From Oleispirillum sp963678075 (lineage in GTDB: Bacteria; Pseudomonadota; Alphaproteobacteria; Rhodospirillales; Rhodospirillaceae), in NCBI GenBank assembly GCA_963678075.2, contig CAXXPK010000003.1, positions 124,001-188,000 on the forward strand: DNA of 64,000 nucleotides. Reading direction: 5' to 3'. Made by a program: the position numbers and the translations under genes. The notes under the pieces were generated by a model. It saw only the letters and a list, made by a program, of their open reading frames with translations, did not search any database and was not told the DNA's origin. Below, in pieces: positions 54,573 through 63,674 of the stretch (positions are counted from its first letter, which is position 1; each line of letters begins with the position of its first letter).

Positions 54573-54718
54573 GTTCTCAGGGCGGGGTGCAATTCCCCAC
54601 CGGCGGTATTCCTCCCGAAGGGGGGAGAGCCCGCGAGCGCCCGCCGCAGCAGCGGTGGGGTCAGCAGACCCGGTGAGAGGCCGGGGCCGACGGTACAGTC
54701 CGGATGGAAGAGGACGGG
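54573..54718 (+). promoter_or_regulatory. FMN riboswitch (RFN element)
   Basis: The conserved RFN core is easily read: CTCAGGGCGGGGTGCAATTC, CCCACCGGCGGTA, AGCCCGCGAGCGC, GGTCAGCAGACCCGGTGAGA and GGGGCCGACGGTACAGTCCG ending in GGATGGAAGAGGAC. It lies 124 bases before the ribB start and should repress ribB on FMN binding. 54421-54572 upstream, the divergent copA-ribB promoter region, shows no gene. Confidence 0.97.
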
Positions 54719-54841
54719 CAGACGAACCGGTGCGCGGGAAACCCCGGCGTCGGTGCGTCCGCGCACGCGAACGGCTTCTTGGCTGCGGCGAACCGTTGCA
54801 CGCCCTGATTCAGGCTCACCGCCCTTGGAGCATGTGAGACC

Positions 54842-55508
54842 GTGGATCATTTGACCGTATTCGACCGAACCGATGAACTTTTCGACGAGACCACCCCCTC
54901 CGCGCGGGAGCGGGCGGCGGTCGCCGCCCTGCAAGGGGGCGGCGGCGTTATCGTCGTTGACGACCCCGACCGTGAAAACGAAGGCGACATGATCTTTGCC
55001 GCCGCCACCCTGACGGTGCCGCAGATGGCGCGTCTGATTTGCGAGGGATCCGGCATCGTCTGTCTGGTGCTGCCCGAGGCGCGCTGCCGTGAACTCGACC
55101 TGCTGCCGATGGTGGCGGAGAATTCCTCGGCCTTCGGTACCGCCTTCACGGTGTCGATCGAGGCGAAACACGGGGTTACCACCGGCGTTTCCGCCGCCGA
55201 CCGCGTCACCACCATCAAGGCCGCCATTGCCCTCGCCGCCAAGCCTCGGGATCTGGCCCGTCCCGGCCACGTCTTTCCCCTGGCGGCGCGTCCCGGCGGT
55301 CTGGCCGAACGCGCCGGACATACCGAGGCGACGCTGGACTTGATGACCCGCGCCGGGCTGCCTGCGGCGGGCGTTTTGGCCGAAATCACCAATCCCGACG
55401 GGACCATGGCGACGGGCGATCAACTCGTCCGTTTTTCACGAACCCACGGCATGCCGCTGGTCGCCGTCGCCGATTTGCTGGCGGTTGGGTGGTTTGGTGG
55501 GCGACTAG
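54842..55508 (+). CDS. ribB: 3,4-dihydroxy-2-butanone 4-phosphate synthase, 3' end disrupted by IS copy 4
   Basis: Converts ribulose 5-phosphate to the four-carbon precursor of riboflavin. Starts at GTG 54842. The catalytic motifs are present: VVDDPDRENEGDMIFAA (acidic metal site), GTAFTVSIEAKHGVTTGVSAADR, ARPGHVFPLAARPGG, RAGHTEATLDLMTRAGL, and AEITNPDGTMATGDQL. IS copy 4 entered right after LLAVGWFGGRL, near the normal C-terminus of a stand-alone RibB. The frame stays open through the IS to 55864, giving a 340-residue RibB-transposase fusion. If the ancestor was a RibBA fusion, the GTP cyclohydrolase II part is lost. Confidence 0.9.
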
Positions 55509-56120
55509 GCTCAGGACCCATTAAATTATTGTCAGGCAGATCGGCGGCTGATTCACTCATGGGAGGGAGGACCCCATCCATGAGTGATCTGTTTTGGTTG
55601 TCAGAGAGGCAGCTGGCGAAGATCGAGCCGCATTTCCCGCTATCGCATGGCGTGCCGCGAGCCTCTATAAAAAGGGGCTCTTCCCCGATGTATCGGACGC
55701 ACAAAAGGCGGGCTGAACTCCAAGCTTCATGCGGTTTGCGACGGACAAGGAAGGCCCCTCATCCTGCTGCTCAGCGAGGGGCAAATGAGCGATTACAAAG
55801 GCGCGATGCTGTTGCTCGACCTATTTCCCAAGGCCAACGTCCTGATCGCCGACAAGGGCTATGACGGTGATCCCCTTCGAGAGGCTTTGACACAGCGAGG
55901 GATCGCTACATGCATCCCGCCAATGCGTCATCGCAAAACCCAGTACGCTTACGACAAAACCCTCTATCGCCAGCGTCATAGGATCGAGAACCTCTTCGCT
56001 CGCCTCAAGGATTGGCGGCGTATCCACACCCGATATGACCGATGCGCGGATATCTTCTTTGCCGCCGTCATCATCGCGGTACTCCTCCTCTTCTGGATCG
56101 AACCTTAATGAGTCCTGAGC
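55509..56120 (+). mobile_element. IS5-family (IS427-like) insertion sequence, copy 4, internally deleted
   Basis: 612 bp, inverted relative to copies 1-3, flanked on both sides by CTAG, the only copy with a clean target duplication. It lacks 232 bp present in the others. The deletion endpoints share the 6-base direct repeat GCCGCG (after GTGCCGCG..., resuming ...GCCGCGAGCCTC). Ends are intact, so it could be mobilised in trans. Confidence 0.93.
55580..56108 (+). pseudogene. IS5-family transposase remnant (copy 4)
   Basis: First frame MSDLFWLSERQLAKIEPHFP runs to HGVPR and then, across the 232-bp deletion, into out-of-frame sequence; the first catalytic Asp block (RLMIDATHLKAH) is gone. The second frame, from about 55690 to 56108, is intact (MSDYKGAMLLLDLFPK, IADKGYDGDP, RHRIENLFARLK) but cannot form a full active site. 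Confidence 0.85.
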
Positions 56121-56156
56121 CTAGGGTGTCCGGGATTCTTTGCAATGGTTTGGTTC

Positions 56157-56504
56157 TCAGCCGAACTTGACGGCGGTGCCGTTGGCCGAAACCATCAGCA
56201 TCGTCTTGTCGTCGCCGCCGATCACTTCGTAGTCGAGATCGACCGCGATCACCGCGTGCGCGCCCAGGGCGTGGGCCTCTTCCTTCATTTGCAGAAGGGC
56301 CAGTTCCTTGGCTTCGCGCAGGGATTTTTCATACGCTCCGGCGCGGCCGCCGACGACGTCGCGGATCGACGCGAAAAAATCCTTGAACAGATTGGTACCC
56401 ATGATCGCCTCGCCGGAAACGATGCCGAGGTAGGCGATCACCTTGTGATCCTGGACGCCGTCGGTGGTGGTCACCAGGATCGTTTCGCTGGGGGAATGTG
56501 CCAT
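56157..56504 (-). CDS. YbjQ/UPF0145 (DUF74) family protein
   Basis: 115-residue heavy-metal-binding-domain protein of the YbjQ family, which forms pentamers and has no settled function. Conserved blocks: ILVTTTDGVQDHKVIAYLGIVSGEAIMG, FKDFFASIRDVVGGRAGAYEKSL, and EEAHALGAHAVIAVDLDYEVIG. Complete. Convergent to the IS copy 4/ribB side; downstream of purH on the same strand. Confidence 0.93.
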   Translation of the reverse strand: MAHSPSETILVTTTDGVQDHKVIAYLGIVSGEAIMGTNLFKDFFASIRDVVGGRAGAYEKSLREAKELALLQMKEEAHALGAHAVIAVDLDYEVIGGDDKTMLMVSANGTAVKFG

Positions 56505-56578
56505 GTGCTTGCAGCTCCGAAAATGCGATTGCCTGAAACGCGGTCAAGCCCGTGCCGTTTCCGCCGGAAATGCGGCGG

Positions 56579-58165
56579 TCAATGGCGGAAGTGTCGCATC
56601 CCGGTGAACACCATGGCAAGGTCCGCGGCATCGGCGGCGGCGATCACCTCGGCGTCGCGGATCGAGCCGCCGGGCTGAATGACCGCCGTCGCGCCCGCTT
56701 CTGCCGCCGCCAGCAGGCCGTCGGCGAAGGGGAAAAAGGCGTCAGAGGCAACCACGCTGCCCTTGGCCAGCGACGTCGGCAAGCCCGCCGTCTGCGATGC
56801 GTCCTCGGCCTTGCGCGCGGCGATCCGCGATGAATCGACGCGGCTCATCTGGCCGGCGCCGATTCCCACCGTGGCGCCGTCCTTGACGTAAACGATGGCG
56901 TTGGATTTGACGTGTTTGGCGACGGTGAAGGCGAACAACAGGTCCTTCATCTCGCGGTCCGTCGGCGCGCGTTTGGTCACCACCTTGACGTCGTCGGCGG
57001 CGATGTGGCCGTTGTCACGGGACTGCACCAGGATGCCGCCCGCAAGGGTTTTGGCGAACCAGCCGGGAGCCGCCGGGTCGGGCATGCCGCCGGTCAGCAG
57101 CAGGCGCAGGTTCTTCTTGGCGGTGAAGATCGCGAGGGCGTCGGCATCGGCGTCGGGGGCGATCACCACTTCGGTGAAGATCTTGGCGATTTCCTCGGCC
57201 AGCGGGGCGGTCAGGCGGCGGTTCAAGGCGACGATGCCGCCGAAGGCGCTAACCGGGTCGCAGCGCAGGGCGTCGGCATGGGCGGTCATCAAGTCGGGAC
57301 CGGAGGCGACGCCGCAGGGGTTGGCATGCTTGATGATCGCCGCCGCCGGGTCGGCGAACTCGGCGACCAGTTCAAAGGCGGCGTCGGTATCGTTCAGGTT
57401 GTTGTAGGAAAGTTCCTTGCCCTGGACCTGACGGGCGGTGGCGACACCGGGGCGGCGATTGCCGTTGATGTAGAATGCCGCCTGCTGGTGCGGGTTTTCG
57501 CCATAGCGCAGGACTTCGGCGCGGCGACCGACCAGGAACAGGTTCTCGGCGAAGGTCTCGCCGCGCGCGTCCGCGAACCAAGTGGCGATCGCCGCGTCGT
57601 AGGCGCCGGTGCGGGCACAGGCCTTGTGCGCCAATTCGCGGCGGAATTCCGGCGTGGTGGCGCCATCGTAGGCGGCGATTTCCGTCAGGACCCGATCATA
57701 GTCGGCGGGATCAACCACCACGGTGACCGCCGCGTGGTTCTTCGCAGCAGCGCGGATCATCGACGGGCCGCCGATGTCGATGTTTTCGATGCAGGTGTCG
57801 AAGTCGGCGCCCTTGGCCACGGTTTCCTCGAACGGATACAGATTCACCACCACCAGACCGATCGGCGGGATGCCGTGCTTTTGCATCGCCGCTTCATGTT
57901 CGGCGTTGCCGCGAATCCCCAGGATGCCGCCATGAATTTTTGGGTGCAGGGTTTTCACCCGGCCGTCCAGCATCTCGGGGAAGCCGGTGTGGTCGGCGAC
58001 CTCGGTTACCGCGACCCCGGCATCGCGCAGGGCCTTGGCCGAGCCGCCGGTGGACAGAATTTGGATGCCCCGATGGTGCAGTGCCCGCGCGAGCGCGACA
58101 AGACCGGTTTTATCGGAAACGGAAATCAGGGCGCGGGTGATCCGCAGGTTCGTTGTCTGGGCCAT
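56579..58165 (-). CDS. purH: bifunctional AICAR transformylase/IMP cyclohydrolase
   Basis: 528-residue enzyme for the last two steps of IMP synthesis. The N-terminal IMP cyclohydrolase (MGS-like) domain has LISVSDKTGLVALARALHHRG, STGGSAKALRDAGV and VKTLHPKIHGGILG. The C-terminal AICAR transformylase domain has RYGENPHQQAAFY, ELSYNNLNDTDAAFELVAEF, IIKHANPCGVASG with the catalytic Lys-His, and SDAFFPFADGLLAAAEAG. The start at 58165 has GAGGAC upstream and matches the family. Complete. Confidence 0.97.
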   Translation of the reverse strand: MAQTTNLRITRALISVSDKTGLVALARALHHRGIQILSTGGSAKALRDAGVAVTEVADHTGFPEMLDGRVKTLHPKIHGGILGIRGNAEHEAAMQKHGIPPIGLVVVNLYPFEETVAKGADFDTCIENIDIGGPSMIRAAAKNHAAVTVVVDPADYDRVLTEIAAYDGATTPEFRRELAHKACARTGAYDAAIATWFADARGETFAENLFLVGRRAEVLRYGENPHQQAAFYINGNRRPGVATARQVQGKELSYNNLNDTDAAFELVAEFADPAAAIIKHANPCGVASGPDLMTAHADALRCDPVSAFGGIVALNRRLTAPLAEEIAKIFTEVVIAPDADADALAIFTAKKNLRLLLTGGMPDPAAPGWFAKTLAGGILVQSRDNGHIAADDVKVVTKRAPTDREMKDLLFAFTVAKHVKSNAIVYVKDGATVGIGAGQMSRVDSSRIAARKAEDASQTAGLPTSLAKGSVVASDAFFPFADGLLAAAEAGATAVIQPGGSIRDAEVIAAADAADLAMVFTGMRHFRH

Positions 58166-58209
58166 GGGCCGTCCTCGCTGCTTGCAATCGGGATGGGTCA
58201 ATAGAGGGA

Positions 58210-60108
58210 TCACTCACCGGTCGAGGCGCGATATTCCGGGACCACGGCGCGCATCACGGAAAGCGCCGCATCCGGCGTTCCCGTCAGACAGGCGGCTTCC
58301 AGTTCATTCAAGAGGGCGCGCAACGCCGCCAGCTCGACCGGGCGCGGCGCCGCCAGCAGCACGCCCTTGGCGGCGGTCGGCAGCGGTTGTTCATCACCGT
58401 GGAAGATTTCCTCGAACAGCTTTTCGCCGGGGCGCGGGCCGGTGAAGACGATCGGAACGTCGATATCGGGGCGTCGGCCCGCCAGACGGATCATTTGCCG
58501 CGCCAGATCGACGATTTTCACCGGGCGGCCCATTTCCAGCACATAGATCTTGCCCAGGTGGTCGGACCGGGACTCCGCGTCGAGGCCCATCGAACCGGCG
58601 GCGATGATCAGTTCCACCGCCTCGCGGATGGTCATGAAATAGCGCCGCATGTCGGGGTGGGTCACGGTCAGAGGCCCGCCTTCGCGCAGTTGCTTTTCGA
58701 ACAGCGGCACCACCGATCCGGTAGACCCCAGCACGTTGCCGAAGCGCACCGTGATGAAGCGGGCGCCCTGGGTTTCCGGGTCCAGGTCCATGGCTTGGCA
58801 GAAACCTTCCGCCATGCGCTTGCTGGCGCCCATCACGTTGGTGGGATTGACCGCCTTGTCGGTGGAGACCATCACCATCGCCGCGACGCCGTGCGCGGCG
58901 CAGGCCTCGGCGATATTGCGGGAACCGATGGCGTTGGTGCGCAGCCCCTCCAGCGGGTTGGCTTCGACCAGCGGCACGTGTTTCAGCGCGGCGGCGTGGA
59001 ACACCAGTTCCGGCTGCCGCTCGGTGAAGATTGCATCGATTCGGCCGCGATCGCGAACATCGCCGATCATCGCCAGGCGCGGCAGGCCCGGATGGCGGCG
59101 GGCCATTTCCATGTCGATGGTGTAGAGCGCGAATTCCGAGGCTTCGACCAGGGTCATTTCGGTGGGGGCGAATCCAGCGATCTGGCGCACCAGTTCGCTG
59201 CCGATGCTGCCCCCGGCGCCGGTCACCAGAACGCGGCGGCCGCAGATGAAGGCGGCCATGCGGTCGCGGTCCAGGATGGTCTGCGGTCGTTGCAGCAGAT
59301 CCTCGATTTCCACCGGTTTGACATCGATACCCTGGTCGGGTCCGGCGGCGCGCAGGTCGTCCAGGCGCGGTAGTCGCGATAACCCGAGGCCGAGGGTCTG
59401 GGTTTCCTCCAGCAGGCGGGCGATCATTTCGCCGTCGAAGGTGTCCTTGGTCAGGATTCCCCGTTGTGGACGCCGCCCGCGTTTGGTCAAGAGCTCGACC
59501 ACTGAGGAAAGGTCCTCGACAGCGCCCAGGACCTCGACTGTGCGGATGCGTCGTCCGACGCGGGCGCCGGTTTCACCCAGAAGGCCGACGACGCGGTAAT
59601 TCGAGTCCGGGCTGCTTTCCATGGCGCGCAGGAAAAGGTCGGCGGCGTCTCCGGCGCCGATCAACAGTACCGGCACGCGGGTCTTGCCGTTGGCCTCAAA
59701 GCGCAGGGACAACCGGCGGTCCTTGAAAAAGCGATAGGCGAAGCGTGGCCCGCCCAGCAGCAACAGCAGCACGCACCAGACGATGAACGGCGTGGAGCGG
59801 GGAAAATCTTCCAGCCGGTTGTAGAGGAACAGGGCCAGGGTAAAGGCGATGACCAGCAGGGTGACGCCGTGCACGATCGCCAGAAGATCGTTCAGCGAGG
59901 CATAGCGCCAGATGCCGTGGTACATGTTTTGAAGGCGGAACGAAATCCCGGCAAGGACGACGAAGCCGGCGACCATCCCGGCCAGTTCATTGAGAGAGAA
60001 GCGGTCGAAGGCCTGGATGTCGAGGCGCAGGTAAAGCGCGATCGGCAGGGCCAATGCCGCCATCGCGAGGTCGTGGGCAAAAACAATATGTTTGCGCGAC
60101 AGACGCAT
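58210..60108 (-). CDS. CapD/FlaA1/PglF-type nucleoside-diphosphate sugar epimerase/dehydratase
   Basis: 632-residue membrane-bound SDR enzyme. Four N-terminal membrane helices (residues about 10-125), a Rossmann-like domain (VLLIGAGDAADLFLRAM), and a C-terminal catalytic domain with the second nucleotide-binding motif VLVTGAGGSIGSELVRQ, FHAAALKHVPLVE, and the active-site block STDKAVNPTNVMGASKRMAE. Such enzymes make UDP-4-keto-6-deoxy sugars (4,6-dehydratase) for O-antigen, capsule or glycoprotein glycans; substrate not determinable here. It is the last gene of the three-gene polysaccharide operon. Complete. Confidence 0.93.
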   Translation of the reverse strand: MRLSRKHIVFAHDLAMAALALPIALYLRLDIQAFDRFSLNELAGMVAGFVVLAGISFRLQNMYHGIWRYASLNDLLAIVHGVTLLVIAFTLALFLYNRLEDFPRSTPFIVWCVLLLLLGGPRFAYRFFKDRRLSLRFEANGKTRVPVLLIGAGDAADLFLRAMESSPDSNYRVVGLLGETGARVGRRIRTVEVLGAVEDLSSVVELLTKRGRRPQRGILTKDTFDGEMIARLLEETQTLGLGLSRLPRLDDLRAAGPDQGIDVKPVEIEDLLQRPQTILDRDRMAAFICGRRVLVTGAGGSIGSELVRQIAGFAPTEMTLVEASEFALYTIDMEMARRHPGLPRLAMIGDVRDRGRIDAIFTERQPELVFHAAALKHVPLVEANPLEGLRTNAIGSRNIAEACAAHGVAAMVMVSTDKAVNPTNVMGASKRMAEGFCQAMDLDPETQGARFITVRFGNVLGSTGSVVPLFEKQLREGGPLTVTHPDMRRYFMTIREAVELIIAAGSMGLDAESRSDHLGKIYVLEMGRPVKIVDLARQMIRLAGRRPDIDVPIVFTGPRPGEKLFEEIFHGDEQPLPTAAKGVLLAAPRPVELAALRALLNELEAACLTGTPDAALSVMRAVVPEYRASTGE

Positions 60109-60195
60109 GAAGCCTTCTCGGGTTTGACTCCTCGTCGGAGCGCGTGAAATTACACCCTTCCGCAGCGGGCCGGAAGAAAAAGTCGGATTTGCCGG

Positions 60196-61185
60196 TCAGT
60201 CCGTGTCTCGATTCCGATACTTTACTTGGAACAGGGCCAGTATCAAGGCGGTGGCGACGGCGGCGCCGGTCAGGCCAAGGACTGGGTGGCCGGTCGCGGC
60301 GACCCGCGCCATGCCGATCAGCCCCAGGTTTCCGGCCAGCAGCAGCAGGCTGACGCGGGCATGCGACCAGCCGCCTTGCGTCGCGCGCTGATAGAAGTGT
60401 TCGCGGTGCGCCCGCCACACCGGCTTTCCCGCCAAACCCCGGCGCAGCAAAGTGATCGTCGCGTCGGACCAGTAGAGGGCGGGCAGGATCAGGGCGACCG
60501 CCCAGCCGAGGGGGTGGATGGAAACCGTCTTCAGCAGCAGATGGCCGAGCACGAAGCCCAGGGGAATGCTGCCGACGTCGCCCATGAAGATCTTCGCCGG
60601 ATGCCAGTTCCAAACCAGAAACCCAAGGGCGGTTCCGGCGATCACCGCCAGCGGTCCCGCCGCCACCGTGCCGGGCACCGCCAGCAGCAGACCCAGCGCG
60701 ATGCCGATGGTTTCGACCCCGGTGATGCCGTCCATGCCGTCCATGAAGTTGAAAAGATTGACGAACCACACCCAGGCGAGGCCGAGGGCAATCTTTTCGG
60801 TAATCGGTGGCAGCAGTCCGCCGGTCAGTCGGCTTTCCGGCATCAGGGCGAGAACCCCAGCGACGGCGATGATTTGCGCCGCGAAGCGCGGTCCGGGCGG
60901 CAGCGGGCGACGGTCGTCGATCCAGGAAACCGCGGCGAGCAAGGCGCCGCCGACTAGCATCGCCCAATCGGCACGACCGCCGCCCCGCGATGCGAAGCAG
61001 GCGGCGAGACCGACCAGGATCAAGGGCGTTACCGCCAGTCCGCCGCCGCGCGGCGTCGGCACCGCGTGGCTGCTGCGGGTGTTCGGCATGTCGAGAATCT
61101 GCTTCGCGCGCAGCCAGCGCAAGACCAGGGCGGTGGCCGCGGTCGCGGCGGCGAAGAACGCCCCGAACAGCAGCCCGCCGGTCAT
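60196..61185 (-). CDS. WecA/WbpL-type polyprenyl-phosphate sugar-1-phosphate transferase
   Basis: 329-residue membrane protein of the MraY/WecA (PNPT) superfamily with about ten helices. It transfers a HexNAc-1-P from UDP to undecaprenyl phosphate to start glycan assembly. Motifs: MPNTRSSHAVPTPRGGGLAV, the metal-binding NLFNFMDGMDGITGVE, FMGDVGSIPLGFVLG, and HREHFYQRATQGGWSHARVS with the HxxH-like loop. The ATG at 61185 overlaps the TGA of the upstream gene (ATGA). Complete. Confidence 0.93.
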   Translation of the reverse strand: MTGGLLFGAFFAAATAATALVLRWLRAKQILDMPNTRSSHAVPTPRGGGLAVTPLILVGLAACFASRGGGRADWAMLVGGALLAAVSWIDDRRPLPPGPRFAAQIIAVAGVLALMPESRLTGGLLPPITEKIALGLAWVWFVNLFNFMDGMDGITGVETIGIALGLLLAVPGTVAAGPLAVIAGTALGFLVWNWHPAKIFMGDVGSIPLGFVLGHLLLKTVSIHPLGWAVALILPALYWSDATITLLRRGLAGKPVWRAHREHFYQRATQGGWSHARVSLLLLAGNLGLIGMARVAATGHPVLGLTGAAVATALILALFQVKYRNRDTD

Positions 61186-63590
61186 GCCGTGCCGTCCGCG
61201 GTCTGTAGCGAGCGGTAGAGGTCAAGGACCGCCGCCTCGATCACCGGGTCGGCATGAATGGTTTCGATCCGGTGGCGCGCGTTTTTGCCCAGGCGTCGGC
61301 GCATCCCGGCGTCGGTGGCCAAACGCGTGACCGCGTCGGCGATGGCGGTGGCGTCCTTGACCGGAACCAGCAGGCCGTTCTCGCCATCGGCGACCAGGCT
61401 GCGGCAGCCCGGCGCATCGGTGGTGATCAGGGGACGACCGCAGGCGGCGGCTTCCAGCAAGGCCTTGGGCATGCCCTCGCGGTAGGAGGCCAGCAGCGCG
61501 ATGTGGCTTTCCGCCCAGACCGCGACGATGTCTGTGCGCGGGCCCTTCCAGGAAATCACGCCTTCGGCGTTCCACAGGCTCATGGTGGCGGGATGAATGC
61601 TTTGCGGGTTGGCGGCATCGACGTCGCCGATCAGCTGGATCCGCGCCGGCAGGCCGCGTTCACGCAGGATTCGCGCCGCCTCGACGGTTTCGCCGATGCC
61701 CTTGTCCCACAGCATCCGCGACACCACGCTGACCACGATGGTCTCGTCCGGCGGTTCCGGCAGGGGTGAGAAGTGGACGGCATCGACGCCCGAACCGGGG
61801 ATCACCGTCACCTGTTCGCGGGCGATTACCCCGGCGTGGATGAAGGTCTCCGCATCGTCGAGATTCTGCACCAGAAGCCACGATCCCGGCCGGTCCAGGG
61901 CGACGCGCAGGGCCAGCAGCACGATGCGCCGCAGCAACCCCGCCTTGCGGTCGGCGCTGATGAATAGAAATCCCAGCCCGATCATCGCGTTGACCGACGA
62001 CGGGATTCCCGCCAGATCGGCGGCGATGGCGCCATAGACCACTGGCTTGACGGCAACGTGGTGGACCAGGGCGGGGGTGGTGTTCTCGTACAGGCGGCGC
62101 AGATCGTTCAGCGCCAGATATTCACGGATCGGATTGGTCGAGGCACGGTCGATCCCCCACGGATAGACCGCATGGCCCAGGGATTCGATCTTGGCGCGGT
62201 GGTTCTTGACCGCGCAGGCGACGCCGACCTTGTAGCCCGCCGCCGCGGCGGCGCGCGCCATCGGCGGGCGGTGGGACAAGAAGGCGAAGTCCTCGGTGAC
62301 GGTGAACAGCATGCGCGATCCCGGGCCGGTCGGGATCGGTGGGCGGGCGGAGGCGATCAGGAACAGGAACAGGAAGCTGATCCCCCACCATGGCGCCCAG
62401 ATCGAGAAGTTGAAGCAGGCCGATCCCCAAAAGGCGATCAGCAGGATCAGACGGGCGGGACGGCGCGGATCGCTTGTCGTCGCCGTGGCCCAGGCATCGC
62501 GTCCGACCAATCCCAGCAATAGCAGGGCGGCGGGGGCGAACCCGGCGACGCCGGTTTCCGCCAGGATTTCCAGGACCCAGTTGTGGGGGTGCGACGGCAC
62601 GAAGGCCTGCCCGATGCCCGGAATCAGATGATCGGCGCCGGGAATCTGGGCGATCGCGTTCAGGCCGTGGCCGAACCACAGGTGGTCCGGAATGCGTTTG
62701 AGGATGAAGGACCAAATGTGCTGCCGGTGATAATCCACCATCCACAGAGGCAGCCCCAGGGAGCCGGTGGTGTTGGCATCCAGGCAATAGACTGTTCCGC
62801 CGCCGCGGGCGGAACAGTTGTAGAACGAGGCCAGAAAGATTATGGTCGTGGCACCCAGAACCCCGGCCAAAACCAGAATGGGCAGGCGCAGGCGCGGCCG
62901 CCGCGCGGCGGCGAACAACAGCGCGGCCATCGCCGCGAGGAACAGACCGGCGACGGCGGCACGGCTGCTGGTGCCGAAAATCAGGGCTAGACTGGCGGCG
63001 ATCGCCAGGGTCGCGGCGACCCGGCGCCAGCTGGGCAGGGTCCAGGCGAGCCAAGCCAACAGGGGGATCAGGCAGGCGAGGGCGGAGGCGAAGGCCTTGT
63101 AGCGGTACCAGGGGCTGACCTTGACGCTGTGGCGAAAGGCGCTGACCGTTTCGGGAAACAGCAGGATGGCGGAAACCGACAGAACCAGGACGATGGCGGC
63201 CCCCAGGATCAGGGAGTCCCGACTGACGCGGGTCAGGGTTTCGTTGCGGTCGAGAATCGACCACAGATAGGTCGCGCCGGCGATGGCGGCGGCGATGCGC
63301 GCCCAGGTCTTCGCGGTTTCCGCCGGGTCGGGCGTGGTCAGCAGGCTTGGCAGCCAGAGCAGCAGCATCAGGCAACACAACAGGCCCAGCGGATGAAAGG
63401 CCAGAATCAGCAGGACACGGCGACCATGCCGGGCGCGGTCGGGAACGGTCAATCCGCCCAGAAGCGCGGCGGCCGCCACGCCCAGCAGCGCGGCGGCGCC
63501 GAAGGCTCCGGCGGGAACGGTCAAACCGATCAGCACGGCGGTCAAGCGATGACGCCACGACACCGACGGAGAGGACAAGGCAACGGTCAT
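61182..63590 (-). CDS. O-antigen ligase fused to family 4 glycosyltransferase
   Basis: 802 residues. Residues 1-about 415 form a polytopic O-antigen ligase (Wzy_C) with about 11 helices and the periplasmic loop FGTSSRAAVAGLFLAAM to WFGHGLNAIAQIPG and HPHNWVLEILAETGVAGF. From about residue 420 a GT-B glycosyltransferase begins (MLFTVTEDFAFLSHRPPMARAA) with VIPGSGVDAVHFSPL, VVSRMLWDKGIGETVEAA and the nucleotide-sugar EX7E-type block YREGMPKALLEAAACGRPLI. The junction SARPPIPTGPGSRMLF is short. The two activities are normally separate genes, so the fusion may result from an in-frame deletion of the intervening stop and start. It heads the cluster. Confidence 0.88.
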   Translation of the reverse strand: MTVALSSPSVSWRHRLTAVLIGLTVPAGAFGAAALLGVAAAALLGGLTVPDRARHGRRVLLILAFHPLGLLCCLMLLLWLPSLLTTPDPAETAKTWARIAAAIAGATYLWSILDRNETLTRVSRDSLILGAAIVLVLSVSAILLFPETVSAFRHSVKVSPWYRYKAFASALACLIPLLAWLAWTLPSWRRVAATLAIAASLALIFGTSSRAAVAGLFLAAMAALLFAAARRPRLRLPILVLAGVLGATTIIFLASFYNCSARGGGTVYCLDANTTGSLGLPLWMVDYHRQHIWSFILKRIPDHLWFGHGLNAIAQIPGADHLIPGIGQAFVPSHPHNWVLEILAETGVAGFAPAALLLLGLVGRDAWATATTSDPRRPARLILLIAFWGSACFNFSIWAPWWGISFLFLFLIASARPPIPTGPGSRMLFTVTEDFAFLSHRPPMARAAAAAGYKVGVACAVKNHRAKIESLGHAVYPWGIDRASTNPIREYLALNDLRRLYENTTPALVHHVAVKPVVYGAIAADLAGIPSSVNAMIGLGFLFISADRKAGLLRRIVLLALRVALDRPGSWLLVQNLDDAETFIHAGVIAREQVTVIPGSGVDAVHFSPLPEPPDETIVVSVVSRMLWDKGIGETVEAARILRERGLPARIQLIGDVDAANPQSIHPATMSLWNAEGVISWKGPRTDIVAVWAESHIALLASYREGMPKALLEAAACGRPLITTDAPGCRSLVADGENGLLVPVKDATAIADAVTRLATDAGMRRRLGKNARHRIETIHADPVIEAAVLDLYRSLQTADGTA

Positions 63591-63674
63591 AAGGCTTCCG
63601 ATCGCACCGATGGACGGAAAAACGCCGCCCGAGGCGGCAATCAGGGTGGAGGCTACGGTGCGCGCGGCATGCCG

